A stretch of DNA of 64,000 nt from Glandiceps talaboti (GCF_964340395.1 NC_135560.1:10482098-10546097), one strand, 5' to 3'. Shown: positions 10,738-21,540, counted from the stretch's first letter. Notes: a model not told the origin generated them from the letters alone. Program-made: numbers and translations.

Positions 10738-11066
10738 CATATTAACATTTGAATTCATCATATTAACATTTGAATTCATCATATCAACATTTCAATTCAT
10801 CATATCAACATTTGAATTCATCATACATGTATTAACATTTGAAATCATAATATTAACATTTGAATTCATCATATTAACATTTGAATTCATCATAGTAACA
10901 TTTGAATTCATCATACATGTATTAACATTTGAAATCATAATATTAACATTTGAATTCATCATATTAACATTTGAATTCATCATTATAGTAACATTTGAAT
11001 TCACCATACATATATTTATTTAACATTTGAATTCATCATACATGTATTAACATTTAAATTCATCAT
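10738..11066. repeat. 21-bp tandem repeat next to the exon 6 acceptor, about 15 copies
   Basis: The unit ATTAACATTTGAATTCATCA is repeated with few changes, sometimes with an inserted CATACATGT. Each unit holds an EcoRI-type GAATTC palindrome. On the transcribed strand each unit reads TTCAAATGTTAAT, which resembles a branch-point motif. The array begins about 14 bp from exon 6. Confidence 0.95.
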
Positions 11067-11322
11067 CTCATAAAATATATTATGGATCATGAATTGTCAA
11101 TTAATGAAGGACTTTCCTTCGTATTTTTGTAGAAGTCTGCTGTGACACAAGCCTGCTGCTGGATCCATACAGTTATTCAAATACACAGAGTGTAGATATA
11201 AATACCCGGTATATACACCATATAATGGCTATGTTGTGCTAATACACATGTATACAGAAATTTAAAGTGTCAATTTATGGCCTTCTGTTCTCTACATCTC
11301 ACATTATTTGAACACTGTTTGT

Positions 11323-11323
11323 C

Positions 11324-11373
<50 letters not shown>

Positions 11374-11392
11374 GTTTGTTTGTTTGTTTGGT
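11323..11392. repeat. (TTG)n / (GTTT)n microsatellite
   Basis: A run of about 15 TTG units followed by GTTT and GGTT repeats, in intron 5, about 50 bp from the exon 5 donor. Confidence 0.95.
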
Positions 11393-11444
11393 TGGTTGGT
11401 TTACACTGTAGTCTAACCAGTAAACAATAAGTTTTGATGCTCAC

Positions 11445-11591
11445 CTTAGTTTGTGATGTAGTCTAACATCTCCATGTTCCAACTGAATCAATTCATTCAG
11501 ACAAGCTCCTGTATTTGGGTTCTCCACATATCGTTTATTAAAACCAGCATTTAGAAGTGGTAGAATTGACGGCTCTTCTTTATCTGACTGA
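11445..11591 (-). CDS. PDE8: PDE8 coding exon 5 (end of REC domain and REC-PAS linker, residues 191-240)
   Basis: The exon encodes [19 protein letters not shown] followed by a segment containing [12 protein letters not shown], matching PDE8B LPLLHAGFNRRF and NELIQIEHGEVR. This is the last part of the REC domain and the helix that leads into PAS. Three AGs lie close together at the acceptor (TTGCAGTCAGTCAG). Only the first, with the exon starting at 11591, keeps the reading frame from exon 4. The donor is CTAAG|GTGAGC. Confidence 0.95.
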
Positions 11592-11677
11592 CTGCAATGA
11601 CAATCAAATACAACACTTTTGAGACATGCAAACGTGACGAAACTTTGTTATAGTATTTTTTTTGTATAAGATGACTT

Positions 11678-11680
<3 letters not shown>

Positions 11681-11729
<49 letters not shown>

Positions 11730-11765
11730 TAAACAACCAATCAACCAATCAATCAATCAATCAAC
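11681..11765. repeat. (CAAT)n microsatellite
   Basis: About 20 tetranucleotide CAAT/ATCA units with a few interruptions (AAACAACC), in intron 4. Confidence 0.95.
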
Positions 11766-12039
11766 ATCCACAATTACCATCATGATATTAAATGATTATT
11801 GAACTACAGGTACATACAGCCTACAAGGTTACATGTATAGATATCATACCACACACAAGTTTCTTGTATTTCCAAGTCACAACTTAGGCATCTGTATTGT
11901 CAGATCTGCAATGCTCACAATACAAGTTAAACATTCAAGCAGCCATATGAGATGAGAGAGATGTAAATGTACGTCGTCAACAGGATTCAACAGACATTTA
12001 AATGGACAGAGGGTGTAGCCAATCTCAAAGGGATAGACT

Positions 12040-12265
12040 TCATGATAGACGTAGATGTATCTGTGGTGGTGGATAGACAGGAGTAGCTAATCAGAAATGG
12101 ATAGATTTCATGATGGCTATAGACATATCTGTGGTGGTGGATAGACAGGAGTAGCTAATCAGAAAGGGATAGATTTAATGATGGCTATAGACATATCTGT
12201 GGTGGTGAATAGGAGTAGCGAATCAGGAATGGATGGATTTCATGATAGACATAGTCTTATCTGTG
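12040..12265. repeat. Three-copy tandem repeat, unit about 75 bp
   Basis: Successive copies contain ATAGACATATCTGTGGTGGT, GGAGTAGC and ATGGATAGATTTCATGATGG-like segments. The first and last units are diverged. Confidence 0.85.
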
Positions 12266-12979
12266 GTGATGAATGCTAGTCTTGGTGGGAACCGATAGTC
12301 AAAATCCCCACTCGACTCAGATACTAGGCATTGCATCTGCCAGGCCTCAGAAAGTCATTGCCAAAGTACTATCAGTCCTATACAGTTACACAATACAATT
12401 TGTGTTGACTTCCTGTTTACAAGTGGTTTGGAAGACTTCCAACTCATTAAATCTTGGCCAAGGTATAATCTCAGTCCACTCTTGAGGTTAATAATGCAGT
12501 GTGTTGTGCGTCATTCACTGTTGTTATCTGATAGAAGGACACATTAACACCTTCATTGAAAATATCAAACATGTATGGCTGTGGTACTATTAGCAAAGTC
12601 ACACCAGGGGCCTATTTACAAACTATTTGTTTTCATGACCACCGGATCACCGCATGAAATGGTGGCCTTTCCCCCTGCTGTATAATTTTCTGTATACATG
12701 TCAATTAAAATTGGCAAAAAAAGGAATAATGCTAATGCAACTCATATTTACGTGTAAGGGCAATTTTACGCACCAGGCGTTACAATGACACGATTATGTT
12801 AGTCACAGAGCTTTACAAATATAAAGTGAATAAAACAAAATAAAAGGAGGTATTTCTAATCATGCATTTAAATCAAGAATGGAAATGAAGCAAGGGTAAT
12901 AAGTCTTTCTTGGGATTTACACATTTAAATGGAGTCTTTGTTTATTCAACTTCTTGAGTTATATAGAAATAAAAATTTT

Positions 12980-13640
12980 GGTCATTTCACCTTGAAAGTA
13001 TATGTCAGGGTCAATGTCTCATTAGAAAGAGTGAGGGTAGACACTTGAATGGTGTCCATAAAGTATGTATCAAACGTTTGGTGATAACAGGCAAACTGTG
13101 TTTGTTTATCACAAACAACGCCACCATGTAAGCTATTCAGGTCAAAGTCATGAAATTAAGTGACGTACATATGCCTCACACATTAAAAACCAAGACATAA
13201 CTAAAATATCATCATCACACTTAAATATTTTATTCAAAAAGTGTGAAGATAACCAATCTTTGGATATTTGACCTTGAAAAAGACTTTCAAGGTCAAAAGG
13301 ACAGGGTCTTAAAAGAAAGTTCATACTTGATAATATGGGTGTAGGCACTTGAATGGAGTCACTACGTATTATACCTCCAAAGTTATGATGCATATTGTGA
13401 AATTTAGCAGCAAATATGGCTGTCATTCGGCCATATTTGATTTGGTCATAAAACAAAGTGGCGTGCATATGTCTCATATAGTACATTACCTTTATGCCAG
13501 GTTTGGTTGAAATCAGTTGGTGCATGCCAGAGATATGAGGGTGAAAACATGGATGGACAGACACATGCACGCACACACGCACAGAACCCAATGTATAAGT
13601 CCCCTCTAGGTGGTGCCCATTGGGGACTAAAAGGAGTAAG
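12980..13640. repeat. Dispersed repeat ending in an ACGC tract and GTCCCC/GGGGAC hairpin
   Basis: Two related halves each include GACCTTGAAA, AGGGT..., ACACTTGAATGG and TGGCGTGCATATGTCTCA-like segments. The right end carries GGACAGACACATGCACGCAC, then AGTCCCC...TTGGGGACTAA, which can fold back. This layout is common in interspersed repeats of marine invertebrates. The 147-codon open frame here has no protein similarity I recognise and crosses both halves, so I do not call it a gene. Confidence 0.6.
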
Positions 13641-14454
13641 TGTATGAGTGTATTTTGGTGATACTTAGTGATACGAACAGTCTGAATGACATAGAAATGA
13701 CAAAGTCAGAAGGAAACTTTGACCCAGTGCATGTTGTATTAAATTCCATGAATTTCAACAATAATTTTCTTGGGTTACTAACTGACAATCAGTGATATTG
13801 TAAATAAATAAATAAATAAATAAATGAATAAAAAATACCCATGTGTGGATATTTTTGACGGTAATCTTTCATGCCTGACACTCTAAATGTTAAACCCTCA
13901 TTTTGTTTTCAATTTTTTTTCCATAACTGTCTATTTCTGCTTTTTACTGGATTCAACAGATAATAGAGATATGAGCATGTGTAGGTGGCAGACTCAAACA
14001 TAATAAAATGAGGGAAATCCTTTGAGTATAATTAAATATGAACCATTGACGTAGTTTACAACAAGTTTTTATAACGTTACAATGGGATCTCTGCTTATCA
14101 ATTGACACATTCCCTCTGTATTTCTTTTCTTTCATTTTTAACTTGGTTAGAGCTAAATATGGGGACAGAATTTCTTTACTTAGAATGCTAGCAAGTCATC
14201 CATAAGAGAGAATAATCAGAAACTGTGGATAAACAGTAAGATTCGTTCAACCCAAAATGGTGTTGCCTTACTCTAGAATCCTATTATGCAGTAGTTCCAA
14301 ACTCATTCAGCAAGACAGTCGAGTATAGTTTGGCTAAATCACTCAGCCTTCTTCCACTGTTATTGTACACAGACCAAAGATGCAGACTTGTCATAAACAT
14401 CAATGCCAGTCAAGTACCATGGGTGTGATAATGGACAATACCACAGTAGAATAA

Positions 14455-14733
14455 TAACCTTCATTATAATAATCTTATCTTTATTCGTCCAAATAAATTC
14501 AGAAAATTGTTGAATGGTTGCCACAAGAGCAGTTCCCTGGTGTTGAAGAAGCAGGAGGAAACCAGAATACCCGGAGAAAACCTGCATCGTTTGGCAGGGT
14601 CAAACTGAGCATCACCCTTCTTACATACAGACCTGGTTAAATTTTGATCAAACCCAGCCGACACTTGGCAGATTCGAACCTAAACAGCAGAGGTAAACGT
14701 GTACAAGCTAATCACTCAGCCACTGTCAAACCA
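14455..14733 (-). mobile_element. SINE-like retroposon, copy 1
   Basis: Read on the minus strand it begins with a tRNA-like part: GTGGCTGAGTGATTAGC (A-box type) and GGTTCGAATCT (B-box type). It then has a conserved centre CAGGTTTTCTCCGGGTATTC and ends in an AT-rich tail near 14455. A second copy at 25895-26175 shares the centre and the tRNA-like end. This is the usual layout of a tRNA-derived SINE with a conserved core domain. The superfamily name is not certain. Confidence 0.7.
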
Positions 14734-14903
14734 ATCCAAATTCAAAACCTTCCTGTGGTCATACGACAAGTCTATATCATTAAACCATCGATTACATGTA
14801 ACGTGCTCACACATTTTGTTAAAGAATTTTTATTCAAAACACATAATTTTTTTTCTTCTACTATTGCACCATTTCTATACTGAGTAAACGAAAGTAGATT
14901 TAC

Positions 14904-14963
14904 CTTTTCTTGGTTACAGCTACAATAACGGTGTGTTCACTTGGTCTAGTGGCTCTTATTGAT
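14904..14963 (-). CDS. PDE8: PDE8 coding exon 4 (REC domain, residues 171-191)
   Basis: This 60-bp exon encodes SIRATRPSEHTVIVAVTKK, the fourth strand region of the REC domain. It aligns with SIRATNPSEHTVILAV of PDE8B. The acceptor is CTATAG|A, which completes the Arg codon from exon 3, and the donor is AAAAG|GTAAAT. Phases on both sides fit the neighbouring exons exactly. Confidence 0.96.
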
Positions 14964-15242
14964 CTATAGATAGAGAACAAAACTTATAGCTAACATTCTG
15001 AAAGGGGAGGTTTAGCATTCAACTACTGTAGGGGTCCTGCTTGGTCTCTATTCACTTGTAGATTCTAAATTTTTCATATCAAATGTCAAACATAGAAATT
15101 AAAGATGATTATGATTACGAGCAGAAAGGATGTAACCTTCCACACTACCAAAATAGCAGCTCCAATAGGAATTTATCTAAACTTTGAACTTTGTACTAAA
15201 ACTTGGCCAAGACTATGATCAACAATGGCATTCTGATGAGCC

Positions 15243-16176
15243 AGTATATGTCAAGTCAGATAGGCAAGTCTCTGGGCTATACTGTCAAGATGGTATGTCA
15301 AGTCAGATAGCCAAGTCTCTGGGCTATACTGTCAAACTAGTATGTCAAGTCAGATAGCCAAGTCTCTGGGCTATACTGTCAAGCCAGTATGTCAAGTAAG
15401 ATAGTCAAGTCTCTGGGCAATACTGTCAAGCCAGTATGTCAAGTCAGATAGCCAAGTCTCTGGGCTATACTGTAAAGCCAGTATGTCAAGTCAGATAGCC
15501 AAGTCTCTGGGTTATACTGTCAATTCAGTATGTCAAGTCAGATAGCCAAGTCTGTGGGCTATACAGTCAAACCAGTATGTCAAGTCAGATAGCCAAGTCT
15601 CTGGGCTATACTGTCATCCCAGTATGTCACGTCAGATAGCCAAGTCTCTGGGCTATACTGTCATCCCAGTATGTCACGTCAGATAGCCAAGTCTCTGGGC
15701 AATATTGTCAAGTCAGTATATCAAGTCAGATAGCCAAGTCTGTGGGCTATACTGTCAAGCCAGTATGTCAAGTCAGATAGCCAAGTCTCTGGGCTATACT
15801 GTCAAGCCAGTATGTCAAGTCAGATAGCCAAGTCTCTGAGCTATACTGTCAAGCCAGTATGTCAAGTCAGATAGCCAAGTCTCTGGGCTATACTGTAAAG
15901 CCAGTATGTCAAGTCAGATAGCCAAGTCTCTGGGTTATACTGTCAATTCAGTATGTCAAGTCAGATAGCCAAGTCTGTGGGCTATACAGTCAAACCAGTA
16001 TGTCAAGTCAGATAGCCAAGTCTCTGAGCTATACTGTCAAGCCAGTATGTCAAGTCAGATAACCAAGTCTCTGGGCTATACTGTCAAGCCAGAATGTCGT
16101 CAGATAGCCAAGTCTTTGGGCTATATTGTCAAGCCAGTATGTCAAGTCAGATAGCCATGTCTCTGGGCTATACTAT
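15243..16176. repeat. 47-bp minisatellite, about 20 copies
   Basis: The unit contains GTATGTCAAGTCAGATAGCC and AAGTCTCTGGGCTATACTGT. Units differ at a few positions, and blocks of variants recur (for example TGTGGGCTATACAGTCAAACC twice), which shows multi-unit duplication. The array lies in intron 3 and starts about 35 bp after the exon 3 donor in gene direction. Related single copies are at about 22610-22650 and 30755-30812. Confidence 0.97.
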
Positions 16177-16210
16177 TACAAGATGTATCTCAAATTGACA
16201 ATTTATTCAC

Positions 16211-16401
16211 CTGCACAAAGCATCAGCATCAAAACTTTTGGAATGTCTTCGGTCGATGATAATCACATCGTGGGATTTCTCTAAAAAACATTCAAGCGCA
16301 GCGGTTGGATTTCGTACAATGTTACATTTGTACCCTCCTTTATCGGCAGCCCACCAGAAACCATCACTTTGTGCATCTTCCTTGGCAAACACAAGCATTA
16401 C
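16211..16401 (-). CDS. PDE8: PDE8 coding exon 3 (REC domain, residues 108-171)
   Basis: This exon encodes the first half of the PDE8 receiver-like (REC) domain, starting [20 protein letters not shown]. It is very close to PDE8B ([14 protein letters not shown]). In the family this domain resembles bacterial response regulators and regulates the enzyme. The strand DVIIID ends in Asp157, at the position of the phospho-acceptor Asp of true response regulators. The exon begins in phase 0 after TTTACAG and ends with two bases of an Arg codon (GTGCAG|GTGAAT). A 47-bp minisatellite array begins only about 30 bp past the donor. Confidence 0.97.
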
Positions 16402-17489
16402 CTGTAAATATACAAAGAACACAAAACATGTAAAATCTTTGTTCTTTAAATATACATGTACTGCCAGTATTATCATTTGATAGACTGGAAGATCCGTCAT
16501 TGAACCGCTTCTGTAACCCCTGGCAACCCCCACCATAAATGTAAACAACGATGGATATTTCAGTTTATTTTGATAGTAATTCTGAAAGCAGTTTTTCTGG
16601 GGAAAAAAATTCCAGATCTTAACATCAATGTCAAGGAGGCTTAACATTTTTAAGTAATTTTACTTTTCCAAAGGTCTTAGGGTCACCTCCAAAAATGCTG
16701 ATTAAACCATAAACAATGGAGAGCTCTCGTCAACATTAAATTTCAAATAAACATGAATGTCAAAACTTCACTTTTTTAAAACAAAATGATAAATATTCAT
16801 TTTCAAAAGAAAAAGTGACACCTACATGTATGTTAAACATGTTGTGTAGCTCTTAAAACACTGCTTGCCATAAGAAAATGAAAATTACCCTGATCACCAC
16901 TTTTGTTATTAAAATAAATGTTAATGTTGCAATGATAATTAAAACAGTCAACCAACTCGGCTAGAATTTAAAATCTGCATTTTGGCGAGATGATACTTTT
17001 ACACTAAACCTGTCATCATCCTTCAAGTCTAACATCATGGTCCCTGCATGTAAACTCTCAGAAGAGAATAAAGCAAAACTTGCTACTTACTCTCAAAATA
17101 CCCATGTTAGTACTCTTACTATGGAGATGAATAAATCTGTAACCATCTCTCATCACACTCTTCATAATGATACAAGAATACGTGAAAAATGAAATGGTGA
17201 TACTTGCACTGAATTGGCAAAACCTACACAACCAATGACAATTATGATATCAGTATACAGTCTGTCATCTGATGCTGAAACACTCCCACACATGAAACCA
17301 TGGCAACAAAGAGACACCTCGTTTGCATATTGCGTAAGCATGACGCTAGTAAACCACCAGTGGGGGTAAGTATACAGGAAGACAAATTGGCCACTTTTTT
17401 TTTTTACTACAGGGACATATTTTATTGATGCCATCAACAACGTTTTCATTGACGCAACAAAATTATGCAAACGTTTAGATAATGTCCAT

Positions 17490-17945
17490 AAGGAAAAAAT
17501 ACCGCCAATGGCGTTGTAGCACAACTGTACAGTTTTTAAAAATGTTTATCATAGGTAGTCCATGCTAACATTAAGTGTTCATTTGGTGAATGACTATCCA
17601 GTTGCCTCAGAATCCAACCATGTTGCTATCTTTACGATATATGCTATCATTTGGCTGTTGCTATGGGCGTGGTCATGTTGTTAGATATATTTGCATACAT
17701 TTTTGTATGTTTTTGTTCACTTGTGTATGAATTCCTGATATTATCTTTGCAATATATGTGATCATTTGGCTGTTGCTATGGGTGTGGTCTTGTTGCTAGG
17801 CATATTTACATACATTTTTTGAATGTTTATTCAATTGTCTATTAATCCCCGTTGTTATCTTTGCAATATATGTGATAATTTGCCGGTTGCTATGGGCGTG
17901 GTCTTGTTGCTAGGCACATTTGCATACATTTTTTTTAATGTTTAT
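17490..17945. repeat. Dispersed repeat with 115-bp internal units, copy 1
   Basis: Three internal units start at about 17627, 17742 and 17856. Each has TATCTTTGCAATATATGTGA, GCTGTTGCTATGGGCGTGGT and TGCTAGGCATATTTGCATAC. The left part, AAAAAATACCGCCAATGGCG then TTGTAGCACAACTGTACAG, recurs at the other copies (34555, 43575, 53700). No coding capacity is seen. Confidence 0.85.
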
Positions 17946-18209
17946 TCATTTGTCTTTTCTTTGTGGTATGGGAAATCACTGAAATGGTATGGGAAATCAC
18001 TGAAACGCAAGTCATCGAATCCTGCGTGTAAAACATATATACTGAATGTAGGCTGGGGGTCACAAATGCTGGAAGTACAAATGAGCATGCATAGCATCCT
18101 TTTTTCCAAGGACAGTAGAAGTACACAGGTGGCTCATAGTGCGACACATTGCGAGATATCTACCATAAAACACACGTCCTAAATCATATTTCATAATCGT
18201 TACCAAGAC

Positions 18210-19223
18210 TTGGTTAGGCCAAAAAAAAAATATGTCTGGTTCTGGTCAGCGCGCACGTGCCCTGAATACCCCCGCGTCAATCCTTTTTTTTCCCGATAAT
18301 TTTTCCTTTCCCGTTCCTTATTTACAATTCCCCGTCGATCAACACTGTATGCAAGGCTAGCGGGAAAATTTGACTCGTGTGATGGCGCACTTCTATTTGG
18401 TAACGGGTACCCTTTTCTTCTAGTACTGTTGCATACCCATAACCCCCGTACGATATGTGTACGTAATATGTACGATGAGCGTGGTTGATGGGAATCACGG
18501 GAAATAGTGTGTTCACTGTGCTAGGTGGTAAACCGCTCACATGTTTCGAAAATGTATGAAGTTTGAGTACGTCGTGAGCAATCGAAATGTTGATATCAAT
18601 TCAGCTGACTTTCGAGGTGTTCTTAGTTCTGGTGATCGTTTCGTTCTGCCTTCTGAATACAAAGATTTTCCGTAGCGTAAGAAGTTAGCTCTGGATGTAT
18701 GCGCTACGATGTTCGACACGTCTTTCCATCTGCGATGAGATGGAAAGACGTCTCGAACATCGTAGCGTATACAGACTGCGTATCAGACTGATGATGGACG
18801 CGGAATGTGCTCGAAAGAAAACACTGCCTCCTCTACGTCCGTTGGACAGACCTATTTCTCGTTATTTAACGTTACAAGTTGCAATGACATTATACAGTTG
18901 TTGCAAGGCAAGACTCATTATTATCTTGGATGGGATTATAACTGCAAATCACTGGGCGATAAGATAAATTTGTAAATGTGACTAGTGATGCCCTGATGGA
19001 TGATTGATCCGCATCGTGCAAAACTTGCCATACAACAGTGCCAACTTCCAGAGTTGTATGACATCTTCCGACAGCATGTAAAGTGTCAAAAATGTGTATT
19101 TACTAATTTGCAAAAAAAAAAAAAAAAAAATTAGGAAAAAAAAAAACCGCGCGTCGTCGCACCACTTTAGAAAGTTTACCCTGACCAGAACCAGATTTTT
19201 TTTTTTTTTTTGGCCTTACCAAA
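18210..19223. mobile_element. 1-kb inverted-repeat DNA transposon, non-autonomous
   Basis: The ends are imperfect inverted repeats of about 38 bp: TTGGTTAGGCCAAAAAAAAA then TCTGGTTCTGGTCAG on the left, and CTGACCAGAACCAGA, T-run and GGCCTTACCAA on the right. The interior is richer in GC and CpG than the intron and includes a near-perfect hairpin at 18692-18772. Open frames of 60-90 codons inside show no transposase motif. The element at 37306-37666 has similar ends, so this is a family. Confidence 0.8.
18692..18772. repeat. Long perfect-type hairpin inside the 1-kb element
   Basis: The left arm GCGCTACGATGTTCGACACG then TCTTTCCATCT pairs with AGATGGAAAGACG then TCTCGAACATCGTAGCGTA. The arms are about 36 bp with only a few mismatches and the loop is about 6-8 nt (GCGATG). 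On either strand it would give a very stable stem. Confidence 0.9.
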
Positions 19224-19869
19224 ACTCTCACTGAGAGTTAGTTACTAGTACGGGTCCAAAAATCATAATGGCTCACCCATTTAGTAAGAGTAAGAACATG
19301 AAGTCAAGCCTGAAGGCTCTTTCAGAATTAGCTTTCATGAAGAGATGGAAGAGATCGATCGATCACACACATGACTCATATCAAGTAGTGGAGACAGATC
19401 TGATGACAATATTACAACTACTCCTCCGCTAATTGTAAATTGTTCTTAGTACTTCAAATAATACTGAAACGATTGCAGACCACTAATCATGTGTCGCAAA
19501 AGTAAGAACTTTAGAAGAGGTTGTGATACAAAGATGTATACGAGCAACATTACCAAGACAATCATCAAAATGCGGTTACTGTCGTTTTTTTCTAAAAAAA
19601 TTTTGATAATCTACTAAAACCAAATGACAAGAACGATCAAAACTCCATCTTCTCTCAGAGGTCTTCACTACTTGCCATTGTTCATGTATTGAGTATGTAT
19701 TGGAAATGACTGTTAAACACTGTTGGCTGATAGAGGGCGCAATCAACTCCCAAGCAAGATAGAAAATTAAGACAAATCTTTCACGCCGTAAGAACAATAT
19801 GTGAATGGAATTTTTTATTTGGAGGGGGAATTGATTAGTATGGTTATATTTAACTATCAATCATATTTT

Positions 19870-19947
19870 ACGATAAATTTTGAACTGTCAAGCTACCCTA
19901 TTCCGCTACGATAAATTTTGAAGTGTCAAGCTACCCTATTCCGCTAC
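19870..19947. repeat. 39-bp direct duplication
   Basis: Two head-to-tail copies of CGATAAATTTTGAA(C/G)TGTC followed by AAGCTACCCTATTCCGCTA, differing at one base. They lie in otherwise unremarkable sequence (19224-20888). Confidence 0.9.
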
Positions 19948-20894
19948 CTTTAAGTTGATGCTCAAAGTCAATATCTCTGTAGACTTGGACTTGATGGTAC
20001 ATTGTGACAAATTAGAACATGCTAAGCTTAAACATCTAACATTAATAAACAAGTAATATTCCCCTGCGAGTCCTAAGGCTAACATGTTCACTTAATTTTA
20101 ACGAAAAGTATTAGACTGTGTCTATATTGAGTCCTTGTTGTTATCTTGAAATGTCAAATTACACTCTGAGAATGTTAGAAGGTGTCAGACAACTTTAACA
20201 CTTGGTCAGCAATACCAAGTCTACTAACTACTACTACTACACAGTCAGAACATGAATGCTGTTTCTCATTCATTTTAAGCTATACTCAGTTTTGGCGGGA
20301 AACCTGAGTCAGACGACCACTACCTTATGACAATCAGTTCATTGACTTCAAATCTCATTTTAAACTGAAACAGAAAACTGAAACAGAAGACCCCTAACAG
20401 TCTCTATAAAGCTGTCTGTAGATCTAAACAATAACATTACCATGGTTACACATGTAAGATTATATGTTTGTACATATTCTTCCACTTGAGACAAATTGAA
20501 ACACAGACATGTGTTGATTTGAGGCAAGGTTCTTTGACCTTTCTGGTGTTTCTCTTCCAAGAAATGGTTAACACATACAAATGAACTATAGTAATAGCCA
20601 CTGTCAGAACTGCAATATAAACATAAACACCAGAAAGTATGCTATCCAACAAATTTTTTTTAGATCTTCATTGAAAAAAACAATTATCAATAAAAAAAAA
20701 TTTCATAACTTTGATAACTGAAACTTGGATAACGACCAAGAAATGGTCACTTTTTAAACTACCATATTCTATACATTACAAAAGATATAAGAGTTCTATA
20801 TAGTTTGATTTGGTGTGGTTTTAGAAATTTAGGAGGCCTCTCTTAGGGGGTCCAAAAGCAAGACTGCTTTGGAAGTGAAAATTGACAGACTTCA

Positions 20895-21540
20895 TGAAAC
20901 CTTCCAATGAGATTCAAGTTAGGGTGTCATTTCATGATCATATCAAGGGTAAACAAACCTACCAATGAGATTCAAGTTAGGGTGTTATTTCAAGGTCATA
21001 TCAAGGGTAAATGAAACCTACCAATGAGATTCAAGTTAGGGTGTCATTTCATGGTCATATCAAGGGTAAATGAAACCTACCAATGAGATTCCAGTTAGGG
21101 TGTCATTTCATGGTCATATCATGGGTAAATGAAACCTACCAATGAGATTCAAGTTAGGGTGTCATTTCATGGTCATATCAAAGGTAAATGAAACCTACCA
21201 ATGAGATTCAAGTTAGGGTGTCATTTCATGGTCATATCATGGGTAAATGAAACCTTCCAATGAGATTCAATTTAGGGTGTCATTTCATGGTCATATCACG
21301 GGTAAACAAAACCTACCAATGAGATTCAAGTTAGGGTGTCATTTTAATGGTCATATCAAGGGTAAATGAAACCTCAGTACCAATGAGATTCAAGTTAGGG
21401 ATGATCGCGTACTGTTGCATAAGCTCAATAAGTTGATTGGACAAAACTCCTGAAGTTAATTTATTGAGCTTGTGTGACACACAGTGCCATCATCATCCCT
21501 TAGGGTGTCATTTCATGGTCATATTTAATATCAAAGGTGA
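20895..21540. repeat. 59-bp minisatellite, about 9 copies, interrupted by a MITE
   Basis: The unit contains ACCAATGAGATTCAAGTTAG, GGTGTCATTTCATGGTCATA and TCAAGGGTAAATGAAACC. The penultimate unit is split at TTA|GGG by the element at 21398-21499 and resumes at 21500. Confidence 0.95.
21398..21499. mobile_element. Short MITE of the GGGAYGATCG family with TTA duplication
   Basis: A 102-bp element, GGGATGATCGCGTACTGT...ACAGTGCCATCATCATCCC. Its interior carries AAGCTCAATAA and TTATTGAGCTTGTG as inner inverted repeats, as in the 5.6-kb copy. It is flanked by TTA on both sides (21395-21397, 21500-21502). Neighbouring units of the host array read CAAGTTAGGGTGTC, the uninterrupted site. GGG ends plus a TTA target fit the PIF/Harbinger superfamily. 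Confidence 0.85.

Larger units (their letters stand above)
11592..14903 (-). other. PDE8 intron 4
   Basis: This 3.3-kb intron contains a (CAAT)n tract at 11681-11765, a three-unit repeat near 12040-12265, a dispersed repeat at 12980-13640, an (AAAT)n tract at 13801-13830 and a SINE-like element at 14455-14733. The remaining sequence is AT-rich with nothing recognisable. Confidence 0.75.

Noticed and set aside
13148-13591. 147-codon frame on the minus strand
   Set aside because: It crosses both halves of a dispersed repeat with a C/A-rich tail, shows no recognisable domain, and is in an intron of PDE8 on the same strand.
14961-16190. CRISPR-like appearance of the regular 47-bp repeats
   Set aside because: Units are contiguous with no unique spacers and lie in an animal intron; it is a minisatellite.
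17072-17130. Possible small exon before GTAAGT at about 17091 on the minus strand
   Set aside because: The donor looks good, but the encoded residues do not match the PDE8 segment expected between exons 1 and 3, which is found at 55812-55868 instead.
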